A stretch of 10,465 bases of DNA from Chloroflexota bacterium (GCA_022707665.1 JAKJAE010000073.1:1-10465), one strand, 5' to 3'. Positions 1 to 7,710 are shown, counted from the first letter of the stretch. Numbers and translations: made by a program. Notes: generated by a model not told the origin, from the sequence alone.

Positions 1-2614
1 GTGATCCGTGACGCTCTCCTGTCCAGCAGAAGTGAAGCAGGGCGTCAGGGTTCACGACGTGCTCCGGCTTCTCTCCCGCGAGCAAGCGCTCGATCGCTTC
101 GACGACGAGGGCGCCCTGGTGCGCGCCCACCTCACGCGTGTTTCCCCCGAGGTGAGGTGTGGCGATGACGTTCGGGAAGCCCAGGAGGGGGTCATCCGCG
201 CCAGGCGGCTCGGCAGCGAACACGTCCAGAGCCGCGCCCCCCAGCTTGCCCGACCGCAGAGCATCGACCAACGCCGCATCGTCGACCAGCGCGGCGCGGG
301 CCGTGTTGATGAGGAATGCGCCGTCCTTCATGCGCGCCAGGGCCTCGGCGCTGATGAGGCCACGCGTCTCGTCGGTGACCGGGGCGTGAAGGGAGACGAT
401 GTCACTCTGTGCGAGGAGATCTTCCAGAGTGACCTTCTCAACACCGAGAAGGACAGCCTCCCCGGTCGTGAGGAAGGGGTCGACCACGACAACGTGGGCG
501 CCGAACGGCCGCAGGCGCCGGATCACCTTGCGCCCCACGGCTCCCGCGCCTACGAGCCCAACCGTCTTGCCCCAGAGCTCACTCCCCTGGAAGCGCTCGT
601 GGGCCATACCCATCCGGCCCATATCGCCAGCTTCACCTCCGGGCTCGCGGAGGAAGAGGGCAGCCTCTGGAAGCTTCCTCAGTAGCATCAGGGCAAAGGC
701 CAGCGTGAGATCGGCGACGGCGTCCGCGTTGCGTCCCGGCGTGTTGATCACGGGCACACCGGCTGCGGTGCAGGCGGTCAGGTCGACATTGACGGGATCG
801 CCCCGGCAGACCACAATGGCTCGCAGGTCGGGCAGCTTCTGCAGCGCCTCCGCATCGACCACGTCAACTTCGGTGACGAAGATGTGGATGCCGGCTAAGG
901 TCTCCCAGAGGTCTTCGCCGACCAGCAGCCGGCTCTCGCGCCGGTAGCTGGCAAAGGTCACGTCGCTCAGGGCGCGCAAGCGGCTGAGAGAGGCCTCATC
1001 CAGCTCCGCGCTGACGTAAATGCGGGGCCGGACATTGCCTGCAGGACTGGGCGCGTGTCCCGGTGCGGGCCGGGCCATCACCTCGCGCACGATGGTTTCG
1101 GCGGCATCGGCGTCCACATCCTCACGCCTGTCGAGAAGCGCCCGCCAGCCCTCGTAGCGCGACCGGTAGCCGGCGGCGGATGCGGCGTCGGGAGTGTAGA
1201 CGTGCATTGCCCTGATGAGGCGTTCGCCCGCTGCGGCCAGGTCAGGGTGGAGCCCTACGCCGGTGGCGGCGCCCAGGGCAGCGCCGAGCGCGGCCGCCTC
1301 GGTGGTCGGGCCGATGCGCACCGGGCTGTCGAGGACATCGCTGACGAGCTGCGCCCAGACCTGACTGCGGGCCATGCCGCCGGTCAAGCCGATCCCGTCC
1401 AGGGGCTGGCCCGAGACCCGCTGCACTTGTTCGACATTGGCGCGAACCGCATAGGCCATACCTTCCAGAACGGCGCGCGCCATAGCAGCGCGTCCTGCGG
1501 CGTCGCCGGTGGCGCTCGTTGCTGCGAAGGTCAACGTATCGGTGGGTAAGCTGAGTGCTGTAGCATCGAAGAGGTGGGCCCCGGCGGTCGAAAGGACTCC
1601 GTAGGCCCCCGGCGGTACCGTAGCGGCCTCGGCGCAGAGCGCTGCGACCGGGTTCGGCGCGTCGCCATACCACGAGGCTGCCAACCAGTCGAGCGCCCGG
1701 CCCATCGCTCCCGCGTTGCTCTCCAGCACGTAGCGGCCCGGCACGGCGTGCATGCCGGTCCAGAGGCGCTTGTGGGGATCAATGCCTGGCGCGCTGGTGA
1801 CAGCCATGACCGATGCCGTCGTGCCGGTGACGACGCCCACCTGTCCTGATGCGACGGTGCCCATTGCGAGGAGGCTGCACTGGGTGTCGGCCCCGGCACT
1901 GACGACGGGGATGCCGGCCTTCAGGCCAAGGTGCCGAGCGGCGTTATCTGAGAGCATGCCGATCGTAGTCCCGGCGTCGACAAGATCGGGGAACAGGTGG
2001 CGCGGCAGTCCCAGCGACGCGATCAGGTCGTCGTCCCACGCCTGCTGCTCGAGGGAGTAGGCCATTGATTCGCCTGCAAGGGTCCGGCTGGCGGTGATGG
2101 CTCCGGATAGCCGGTATCCCAGCCAATCGGCAAGGCCCAGGGCAGCCGATGCACGCGCCAGTGTCGTGGGGGCGTGTTCAGCGAGCCAGAGCAAGCGTAC
2201 GCCGGAGAGGATCGGGTTGGGCCAGCGTCCTGTGCGCCGGTAGATCTCCTCGCCCCGGTCGTTGCTCAACTGGAGGGCAATGACCCCGGCGCGCGCATCC
2301 AGGGTGGGGGTGCCAAAGAGGGGGGATCCAGCGGCATCGATGACGACCATGCCGTGGCGCATCGAGGCGATGCCGACAGCCGCAATCCCGTCCGCGGCAG
2401 CCCCGGCCCGGGCGAGGGCCTCGCGGGACATCTCTCCGACAGCACGCCAGACGAGGTCGACATCGAGGTCAAAGGCCCAGGGCCAGTACGCCGGGGCGCG
2501 AGTGTGATTCCAGCTACGGCTGCTCATCACTGCCGTACTGGTTTCGGTGTCTACGACTAGGCAGCGGCCCCCGCCGCCGCCGAGATCGATCCCCATGACA
2601 TATCGTGCGCGCAT
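1..2614 (-). CDS. FGGY carbohydrate kinase fused to D-2-hydroxyacid dehydrogenase (3' end cut by window edge)
   Basis: One open frame of 871 codons without a stop, running off the left edge; ATG at 2614 follows AGGGGAG. Residues 1-500 are an FGGY kinase, which transfers ATP phosphate to a sugar or polyol hydroxyl. Visible motifs are the N-terminal phosphate loop D10-LGGGGGR17, DARA at 106-109 (a DARA motif I also recall from the autoinducer-2 kinase LsrK), GAD with likely catalytic base D242, GTT at 264-266, TGGMARS at 411-417 and EAAALGAALGAA at 439-450. A Pro/Ala-rich linker (about 500-528) leads to a D-isomer-specific 2-hydroxyacid dehydrogenase (529-871): NAD-binding GAGAVG at 689-694, acidic D712, catalytic R773, E802 and H821. 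Both halves are near full family length with all key residues, so both are probably active. The codon phase is continuous across the junction. The stop should lie just outside the window. The SDR gene ends 75 bp upstream. The substrate is unknown; an aldose, polyol or AI-2-like compound is possible. Confidence 0.93.
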   Translation of the reverse strand, partial: MRARYVMGIDLGGGGGRCLVVDTETSTAVMSSRSWNHTRAPAYWPWAFDLDVDLVWRAVGEMSREALARAGAAADGIAAVGIASMRHGMVVIDAAGSPLFGTPTLDARAGVIALQLSNDRGEEIYRRTGRWPNPILSGVRLLWLAEHAPTTLARASAALGLADWLGYRLSGAITASRTLAGESMAYSLEQQAWDDDLIASLGLPRHLFPDLVDAGTTIGMLSDNAARHLGLKAGIPVVSAGADTQCSLLAMGTVASGQVGVVTGTTASVMAVTSAPGIDPHKRLWTGMHAVPGRYVLESNAGAMGRALDWLAASWYGDAPNPVAALCAEAATVPPGAYGVLSTAGAHLFDATALSLPTDTLTFAATSATGDAAGRAAMARAVLEGMAYAVRANVEQVQRVSGQPLDGIGLTGGMARSQVWAQLVSDVLDSPVRIGPTTEAAALGAALGAATGVGLHPDLAAAGERLIRAMHVYTPDAASAAGYRSRYEGWRALLDRREDVDADAAETIVREVMARPAPGHAPSPAGNVRPRIYVSAELDEASLSRLRALSDVTFASYRRESRLLVGEDLWETLAGIHIFVTEVDVVDAEALQKLPDLRAIVVCRGDPVNVDLTACTAAGVPVINTPGRNADAVADLTLAFALMLLRKLPEAALFLREPGGEAGDMGRMGMAHERFQGSELWGKTVGLVGAGAVGRKVIRRLRPFGAHVVVVDPFLTTGEAVLLGVEKVTLEDLLAQSDIVSLHAPVTDETRGLISAEALARMKDGAFLINTARAALVDDAALVDALRSGKLGGAALDVFAAEPPGADDPLLGFPNVIATPHLGGNTREVGAHQGALVVEAIERLLAGEKPEHVVNPDALLHFCWTGERHGS

Positions 2615-2689
2615 AGGACTCCCCTGGAATTGTGGATGCGTTGGGTGCTGTACCGGACGGGGCGACGGGTTCCCGCCACCTGAGGGCGC

Positions 2690-3511
2690 CTAGACCAGAA
2701 AGCCTCCATGCGAATGGATGACCTGGCCCGTGACCCAACCGGCTTCTGCGGAAGCGAGGAAGCGAATCAGTCGAGCGGCATCGTCAGGCATGCCCAACCT
2801 GCCCAGAGGCGCCTGGGATTCCCATCGCGCTTTGAGGTCAGGCGAGATCCAGCCAGTATCGGTAACGCCCGGGTCAACGGCGTTCACCGTGATCCCCAGC
2901 GATGCTACCTCGGCACTGAGGCTGAGCGTAAAGGCTTCGACCGCGCCCTTCGTCGCAACGTAAGCAAGCTCGCCGGGCATCGGACCCAACGACTGGCCCG
3001 ACGTGAGGTTCACGATGCGTCCGAACGTGCTTGTCGTTCCCGCTGCATCTGTGTGCTCCCCGAGAGCCTTGCGGTAGCGCCGAACAAACTCGACACACAT
3101 GAGCGCCATACCGCGCAAGTTGACAGCGTAGGTGCGGTCGAGCTGCTCGGCGGTCAGAGCATCGATGCCGCCCTGCATCGAGTAGGTAGCATTGTTGACG
3201 AGGACTTGCACCGGTCCAAGGGTGTGCTCGACGGTCTCGAACAGGCGCGCCGGTGCAGTGGGATCGGAGAGATCCACCTCGAGCCCCTCGGCCTGGCAAC
3301 CCAGGCCGCGCAACTCGGCGAGGAGCTCCTGCGGGTCATCCGGGTTGGGACTGTAGACCAGGCCCGATTCGTGGTCGTAAGGACGGTAGTAGGTGATGAA
3401 GACGGCGTCCCAGTCGCGGGCGAGGGAGCGGGCGATTGCTGCGCCGATGCCGGCCTTGCGGCTGGCGCCAGTAACGAGGGCAACGCCCTGGGCTCTCTTT
3501 CTTGATGTCAT
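2690..3511 (-). CDS. Short-chain dehydrogenase/reductase (SDR)
   Basis: A 273-residue classical SDR, the usual length, with a Rossmann fold binding NAD(P). Visible motifs: TGASRKAGIG at 14-23 (the TGxxxGxG cofactor loop with a two-residue insertion), D80, NNAT at 106-109 (in place of NNAG), N131, catalytic S171, Y184 and K188 in the YxxxK motif, and DPG at 213-215. It should be a cytosolic alcohol/ketone oxidoreductase of the 3-oxoacyl-reductase-like (FabG-like) type. The insertion after the first strands (about residues 42-60) resembles a group of bacterial SDRs of unassigned substrate. The frame is open up to 3685, but ATG 3511 is preceded by AGAAGGAG at five bases spacing and starts just before the first beta strand, whereas the upstream extension is low-complexity Gly/Ser and covers a G-rich hairpin. 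It lies between the Fe-S protein and the kinase fusion. Its substrate cannot be told. Confidence 0.93.
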   Translation of the reverse strand: MTSRKRAQGVALVTGASRKAGIGAAIARSLARDWDAVFITYYRPYDHESGLVYSPNPDDPQELLAELRGLGCQAEGLEVDLSDPTAPARLFETVEHTLGPVQVLVNNATYSMQGGIDALTAEQLDRTYAVNLRGMALMCVEFVRRYRKALGEHTDAAGTTSTFGRIVNLTSGQSLGPMPGELAYVATKGAVEAFTLSLSAEVASLGITVNAVDPGVTDTGWISPDLKARWESQAPLGRLGMPDDAARLIRFLASAEAGWVTGQVIHSHGGFLV

Positions 3512-3596
3512 GTCCGCTCCTTCTGCTCTCGCAGATTCACTGTCAACTGTGTTCCGATGTGGCGGGAAAGACGAGGGGTGACTACTGCTAGAGGAG

Positions 3597-3620
3597 CCCC
3601 CCCTCCCCAGCCCTCCCCCC
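3597..3620 (-). promoter_or_regulatory. Potential G-quadruplex in the leader before the SDR gene
   Basis: On the minus (transcribed-sense) strand there are four G tracts, complementary to C runs at 3615-3620, 3611-3613, 3605-3608 and 3597-3603, separated by loops of one, two and one bases. Tracts of at least three G with such short loops fit the standard quadruplex pattern. It lies about 85-110 nt upstream of the SDR start codon. Folding in DNA or RNA is inferred, not shown. Confidence 0.45.
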
Positions 3621-3648
3621 AGGGCGTCAGAACGCCCTGGAGGGAGGG
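3611..3648 (-). terminator. GC-rich hairpin directly after the Fe-S gene (possible terminator or processing element)
   Basis: Arms 3611-3627 and 3632-3648 pair over 16 of 17 positions around the four-base loop caga at 3628-3631. The hairpin begins three bases after the TGA stop of the Fe-S protein gene. No T run follows on the minus strand; a G-rich stretch does, so this is not a canonical intrinsic terminator. It may attenuate transcription or protect the upstream message. The downstream arm supplies two of the four G tracts of the adjacent potential quadruplex. Confidence 0.5.
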
Positions 3649-3651
3649 AGA

Positions 3652-4728
3652 TCAGAGTCGATGTGCCATTCGTTCTGCTTGCCACGCGGCCTCATCGAGC
3701 GGCGGAACGAGGAGGTCGTCCTCGGGCCGACGGGTGAGGCTGATGGCATCAACGGGGCAGACAAGCGTACACTGCCCACATCCAACGCAGCGCATCGGAT
3801 CGACCACCGCCACGCCCCCGGTCGCGGCGATCGCGCCGAACTTGCAGCGATCCTCACACGCACCGCAGCCGATGCAGAGTGTCTCGTCGACCACGGCAAG
3901 GAATGCAGAGCGGGCGATTGCAGTTGGGACGTCGAACTCAGCGACGCGACGGAGCACGCCGCAGCAACAGGTACAGCAGTTGCAGATGTAGTACTGGCCC
4001 GAGCGGTGATTGCTCACACTATGGACCAGGCCGGCCTCTTCGGCCTCGCGCAGGATGCGCAGCGCCTCGTCTTTGGTAATCGCGCGGTTGACATCCGAGC
4101 CATCGAAGGCACCCTCGACCGGGGCGAAGACCATACAGTTCTCGATGGGCGCATCGCATCCTTTTCCAAGGAGGTGCTGTTGTGTGCGGCAGATGCACTG
4201 ACGCACGCCCCACGACTTGGCGCTCTCAACGAGGGCTGCGGCCCGTTCATAGGGATGGATTTCGACGTTGTTGCCGATGGCTTCGCCCACTGGCAGCACC
4301 CGGTGCACCGAGGGTCCCGGGACGGCCTGCATGCCCTGCGAATCCCGAAAGTAGGCCTCGAAGAGCGCCGCCATCTCGGCATCCATCCGTGGAAGCTGTG
4401 CTTCGTAGGACCCCACAACGAAGGGCATCAGCGCGAACAGCAGGACCCGGTCACCACGCTGCATCGTGACCAGGCCGTGGCGGACCATGTCCTTGAGCGT
4501 ACGGGCGGCAGCCCGGGGCTCAACGCCAGCGCGAGAGGCGATGGCATCCGGGGATTCGGGCTCCATGGTCATCACGCTGCCGAGCCGGGCCTCCTCAGGC
4601 GTGAACATCCATGCAAGCAGGCGCAACTCGGCGCCTGTCTGCGTCGCCGGGAAGCCGTTGGGCATCGCATCCAGTTGCCGCGCCAGTGCACGGTAGGTGG
4701 CTTCGTTTTCCGCATTCAGCTCTGCCAT
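3652..4728 (-). CDS. Cysteine-rich 4Fe-4S dicluster protein with N-terminal winged-helix-like region
   Basis: A 358-residue protein with 18 cysteines. Residues about 50-100 look like a winged helix (a PDAIASRAGVEPRAAARTLKD stretch followed by GLV). The middle has CxCR at 178-181 with further cysteines at 191 and 198. A dense cysteine patch, YICNCCTCCCGV, holds C249, C251, C252, C254, C255 and C256. The C-terminus has two classical ferredoxin motifs: CxxCxxCxxxC at 285/288/291/295 and CxxCxxCxxxCP at 314/317/320/324, which normally bind two [4Fe-4S] clusters. No signal peptide or membrane segment, so probably cytosolic electron transfer. The ATG at 4728 follows a perfect AGGAGG. It lies in line with the OYE and Gfo/Idh/MocA genes and could carry electrons to or from one of them (inference). 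The winged-helix region could instead be a structural or DNA-binding sensor domain. Confidence 0.9.
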   Translation of the reverse strand: MAELNAENEATYRALARQLDAMPNGFPATQTGAELRLLAWMFTPEEARLGSVMTMEPESPDAIASRAGVEPRAAARTLKDMVRHGLVTMQRGDRVLLFALMPFVVGSYEAQLPRMDAEMAALFEAYFRDSQGMQAVPGPSVHRVLPVGEAIGNNVEIHPYERAAALVESAKSWGVRQCICRTQQHLLGKGCDAPIENCMVFAPVEGAFDGSDVNRAITKDEALRILREAEEAGLVHSVSNHRSGQYYICNCCTCCCGVLRRVAEFDVPTAIARSAFLAVVDETLCIGCGACEDRCKFGAIAATGGVAVVDPMRCVGCGQCTLVCPVDAISLTRRPEDDLLVPPLDEAAWQAERMAHRL

Positions 4729-4753
4729 AGCCGTCCTCCTCAGATCCTGTCAG

Positions 4754-4770
4754 ATGCCGGTAGCCGGCAG
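4754..4770. repeat. Inverted repeat upstream of the Fe-S gene
   Basis: Arms TGCCGG (4755-4760) and CCGGCA (4764-4769) flank the three bases tag. CCTG at 4746-4749 and CAGG at 4773-4776 could extend the stem after an internal bulge. It lies about 27 bases upstream of the Fe-S start codon, so it could affect translation initiation or message stability. It could also be chance in GC-rich DNA. Confidence 0.35.
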
Positions 4771-4796
4771 GTCAGGAACGCGGTCCGCGATCCTGG

Positions 4797-4823
4797 GGTC
4801 CTGGCGTGAGTCCATACAGGACC
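4797..4823 (-). terminator. Hairpin at the end of the Gfo/Idh/MocA gene
   Basis: GGTCCTG (4797-4803) and CAGGACC (4817-4823) form a perfect 7-bp stem around a 13-base loop. On the minus strand the stem starts at the last base of the TAG stop codon. No T tract follows, so any termination would be weak or Rho-dependent; message protection is another option. A further small palindrome, CGCGGTCCGCG, lies at 4779-4789 on the Fe-S gene side. Confidence 0.35.
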
Positions 4824-6196
4824 TATTCCTCTGGCTGTGGAATGTCAACCGGAGGCACTTCGTCAAAGGAGAGCGGCTCGCTATCGGATGGCATGGGGGC
4901 GTAGTCGGGCATACCGATGTCGTGCACCAGGTCGTCGATCCGGATCAGCTTGCCTGTGCGCATCGAGGCGTTGGCTGCAACACCGGTCAGGATGGAGTAG
5001 GCGCCCGCACGCTGGTCGGCTGCTGTCAGATAGGGATCGGCGGGTGGGTTTTCGCCGAAGAGGTCCTCGAGGATACGTCCGTCGCCGCCTCCGTGGCCGC
5101 CACGCGACGTCCAGACGTCCACATCGTAGGATGGGCTGAAGTGCGGGATGATGCGGATGTGCGTGCCGCGTTCGACTGTCTGGCCAGGCACTGTGCCATC
5201 GGCGTTGATGTAGGAGGACTCGACGGTGGTGTGTTCCAAGCGTCCACGCGTGCCATTGATCGAGACGGTGTAGCCCTCCCACGGCATGAAGGCGTTGAGC
5301 GAGTAGCTCATCTTGGCGCCGTTCTGGTAGTCGACGACCAGGGCCATCGTGTCCTCGATGTCGATCAGATCGCTGAAGACGCAGCGGTCGCGGAAGTAAC
5401 CATCATAGACCTCGTTGTCCAGGTAAAGACGCTTAAGTCCTTCGTGGGCGGCCATATCGAGGCGGAAGCGGCAGTTTGTCTCGGGGCAGGTGAGGCAGCG
5501 CTCGGTACGGTTCGTGAGGCCGAAGCGATCGGCGGTCTGGGGTGTGTAGAAGCGTCGGTGACCCTGAGCGAAGACGGCCTCGGGCACCGAGGCAAGCCAC
5601 CAGTTGATCAGGTCGAAGTGGTGGGTGGCCTTGTGAACCATCAGCCCGCCGGAGTTCTCCTTGTTGCGGTGCCAGCGCCGGAAGTAGTCGGCACCGTGGC
5701 GCGTATCGAGGAGCCAGTGGAAGTCGAGCGAGAGGACCTCGCCAATCACGCCCGACATAAGCAGTGCTTTCATCTGAGTGCGCGGCGGCGAGTAGCGGTA
5801 GTTAAACGTCACGCGACAGCGTTTCCCGGTGGCTCGCTGGGCATCGATGATGCGCTGGCACTTCTCTGCGTCGGTGGTCATCGGCTTCTCGGTGATGACG
5901 TCACAGCCCAGCTCCATGGCGCGGACGATGTAGACGTCATGAAAGCAGTCCTTCGTCGTGACGATGACCGTATCGGGTTTGGTCTCGGCGATCATCTGGT
6001 CGAAGCTGCGGGCGGGATAACCCTTCACCGCCGCACCCATCTCACGCGCTTCCTCGACCGCGAGGGCGATGCGGCCCTCGTTGACGTCGCAGACTGCAGC
6101 CATCTCAGATGTGTCGGCGTAGGTCTGCAGGATGCCGTAGAGGTACATTTTTGACCGTCCGCCCAGCCCTACCTGTACATAGCGTTTTCGAGACAT
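4823..6196 (-). CDS. Gfo/Idh/MocA-family oxidoreductase with a cysteine-containing insertion
   Basis: A 457-residue protein, longer than the roughly 340-390 residues common in the family. Members oxidise or reduce sugars and cyclitols with NAD(P). The N-terminal Rossmann part has VGLGGRS at 9-15 and the family EKP signature at 103-105 with K104; the catalytic region is HKATHHFD at 188-195, a variant of the usual Gly-Gly-x-x-x-Asp-x-x-x-His-x-x-Asp stretch. Inserted at about 230-275 are four cysteines: CLTC at 234/237, C242 and C272. Such CxxC...C insertions occur in related uncharacterised members and may bind a metal or stabilise a loop. The C-terminal tail (about 430-457) is acidic and Pro-rich. 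ATG 6196 is preceded by AAAGGA. It lies 65 bp after the OYE gene, in the same cluster as a DegT aminotransferase. Gfo-type oxidation followed by DegT transamination is a known pairing in amino-sugar and aminocyclitol routes. The exact substrate is not identifiable. Confidence 0.93.
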   Translation of the reverse strand: MSRKRYVQVGLGGRSKMYLYGILQTYADTSEMAAVCDVNEGRIALAVEEAREMGAAVKGYPARSFDQMIAETKPDTVIVTTKDCFHDVYIVRAMELGCDVITEKPMTTDAEKCQRIIDAQRATGKRCRVTFNYRYSPPRTQMKALLMSGVIGEVLSLDFHWLLDTRHGADYFRRWHRNKENSGGLMVHKATHHFDLINWWLASVPEAVFAQGHRRFYTPQTADRFGLTNRTERCLTCPETNCRFRLDMAAHEGLKRLYLDNEVYDGYFRDRCVFSDLIDIEDTMALVVDYQNGAKMSYSLNAFMPWEGYTVSINGTRGRLEHTTVESSYINADGTVPGQTVERGTHIRIIPHFSPSYDVDVWTSRGGHGGGDGRILEDLFGENPPADPYLTAADQRAGAYSILTGVAANASMRTGKLIRIDDLVHDIGMPDYAPMPSDSEPLSFDEVPPVDIPQPEE

Positions 6197-6261
6197 TCGA
6201 GGTCCTTTCGAGGCGGGGTTCTCACCTTATCCCTGGCGACTTACCTTCGTGCTTCGGGCTG

Positions 6262-7710
6262 TCATGACGCACTCTTTAGCTTCCGCTTCGCCTCGTCGAG
6301 CTGTGCCTTCTCGGGTCGCTGCTTGTAGAAATCGTCGAGCGGATAGCAGCCGGAGGGCAGGGCCGAGCGGGGCGCGGTGGTGCAGTCGCTGAAGGTGCGG
6401 CAGATGCGCCGGCGATCCAGGGCATGCCCTACCAGAGCGTCGGCAGCGAAGTCGGGGTAGGGAAGCACCATGCGCCCCAACCCGACGAAATCGGCCTGAC
6501 CCGTGCGAACGACGTGTTGCGCGACGTTGGGCAGCCACTCCTGCAGGTAGGAGTAGCCCGATCCCACGAAGCACAGATCGGGCCGGTGCTGCTTGAGCTG
6601 TGCGGTGACCCAGATCTGCCGTGCAACACCAACCAGCGGATCCTCGGGCGGTTCGTAGCCATCCGAGGGTGGGAAGAGCGCCGGGCGCTGGATGTGTGGG
6701 ACGTAGTAGGGGCTGCCCGCAGTCACGCACACGAGCTCGATTCCCAGCTCGGCAAGGAGATCGACGAAGGCGAACGGCTCGGACAGGTCAATGCCGACAC
6801 CGGTGCCATCGCCGCCGAAGGCGTAGTCATACGTCGGGCCGTCGAAGGGCACCGGCTCGCCCACGCCATCGGGTCCCGGACGGAACGGCACGAAGTCGAA
6901 TGCGCTGACCCGTACGCCGATCCGCATACCCGGCACCTCGGCGCGGATTCCGCCCGCGATTTCCCGCAGGTAGCGGGTGCGGTTCTCGAAGCTGCCACCG
7001 TAAGGACCAGGACGGGTCCTGGCACTGAGGAGCTCGTGCCCCAGGTAGCCGTGGCAGTGTTTCACGTCGACGAACATAAAGCCTGCTTGCTGTGCCAGTT
7101 TCGCCGCCGCAACGGTCCGATCAATCAGACGGCGGATATCGTCGTCGCTGATGACGGGCGCGTCTGCGGGGATGCCGAACTTTGGATCGAGCAGGGGGTG
7201 ATGGTAAGCAATTCTGGGCTCAAGCTTGGTCCACGACGTGGGCTTGCAGAAGCGTCCCGAGTGGGTGAGCTGCAGCCCCACGAGCAGATCGTCGGCGGTG
7301 CCATACCGCTCGCGGTGGGCATCGACGAGCGTCTCACGCAGCGCGGCAAGGGCACCGACCGTGTCCGGCGAGATCAGCAGTTGGTTTGGGTTCGCGCGCC
7401 CGTCGGGCTGCACAGCCGTAGCTTCGCCGCCCCAGATCAATTTGCACCCGCTCAGGCCAAAGTTGCGCCACCGACGTTGGGTCAGGTCGGTGGGAAGCCC
7501 ATCGGGCGTGCCATCCCAGCCCTCCATCGCCAGCACACAGAAGCGGTTGCCGATGGTGAAGCCATCCTTCAGGGTGGCGGGCCGTGCCAGTGGCGTCTCC
7601 GGTCCGGTTGCCATCTCGGCGTCAAAGCCCAGATGGAGGCCAAGTGCCTTGAGCTGTGCAGAAAACGCCTCCGGTGTTCGAAGCGTCGCGATCCGTGGGT
7701 AATCAGGCAT
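6262..7710 (-). CDS. Old Yellow Enzyme-family NADH:flavin oxidoreductase
   Basis: A 482-residue FMN-dependent TIM-barrel protein of the OYE / 2,4-dienoyl-CoA reductase type. Visible motifs: QLTHSGR at 147-153; DVKHCHGYL at 215-223, whose H218 and H220 match the substrate-binding histidines of the family; PYGGSFENR at 236-244; VGSG at 382-385; and FVGLGRM at 408-414, which usually bind FMN phosphate. These enzymes reduce activated C=C bonds or transfer electrons to other acceptors. It is longer than single-domain OYEs (about 350-380), partly through an insertion at about 272-310, but lacks the second, dinucleotide-binding domain of the 670-residue enzymes. C437, C443 and C455 near the C-terminus might be a remnant or variant of the cluster-binding cysteines; one ligand appears missing. 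ATG 7710 follows AAGGAGA; the frame is open to 7881 but that extension covers the upstream gene's end. The 50-bp gap to the DegT gene is AT-rich, with TGATTCT repeated at 7741-7747 and 7756-7762. Confidence 0.93.
   Translation of the reverse strand: MPDYPRIATLRTPEAFSAQLKALGLHLGFDAEMATGPETPLARPATLKDGFTIGNRFCVLAMEGWDGTPDGLPTDLTQRRWRNFGLSGCKLIWGGEATAVQPDGRANPNQLLISPDTVGALAALRETLVDAHRERYGTADDLLVGLQLTHSGRFCKPTSWTKLEPRIAYHHPLLDPKFGIPADAPVISDDDIRRLIDRTVAAAKLAQQAGFMFVDVKHCHGYLGHELLSARTRPGPYGGSFENRTRYLREIAGGIRAEVPGMRIGVRVSAFDFVPFRPGPDGVGEPVPFDGPTYDYAFGGDGTGVGIDLSEPFAFVDLLAELGIELVCVTAGSPYYVPHIQRPALFPPSDGYEPPEDPLVGVARQIWVTAQLKQHRPDLCFVGSGYSYLQEWLPNVAQHVVRTGQADFVGLGRMVLPYPDFAADALVGHALDRRRICRTFSDCTTAPRSALPSGCYPLDDFYKQRPEKAQLDEAKRKLKSAS

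Noticed and set aside
1..1100. Separate stand-alone dehydrogenase gene starting near 1030
   Set aside because: There is no stop between kinase and dehydrogenase and no convincing start codon with ribosome-binding site near residue 529, so a fusion is the simpler reading.
3541..3546. Perfect minus-strand TTGACA, a possible -35 box for the SDR gene
   Set aside because: No acceptable -10 element lies 16-18 bases downstream (only AGAAGGA, which is the ribosome-binding site).
3512..3685. 58-residue N-terminal extension of the SDR frame
   Set aside because: It is Gly/Ser-rich translation of the G-rich hairpin region, overlaps the end of the Fe-S gene, and a good ribosome-binding site plus the family start point fit ATG 3511.
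4697..6154. Long plus-strand open frame (485 codons) antisense to the Gfo/Idh/MocA gene, and similar ones at 6424-7728, 7938-9077, 3661-4809 and 8-685
   Set aside because: They lie opposite well-supported genes, have no recognisable domain and low-complexity composition. Long antisense frames are expected in GC-rich coding DNA.
6227..6730. 167-codon minus-strand frame overlapping the OYE gene's 3' end
   Set aside because: It is an alternate reading frame of the OYE gene with no domain and a composition typical of a shadow frame.
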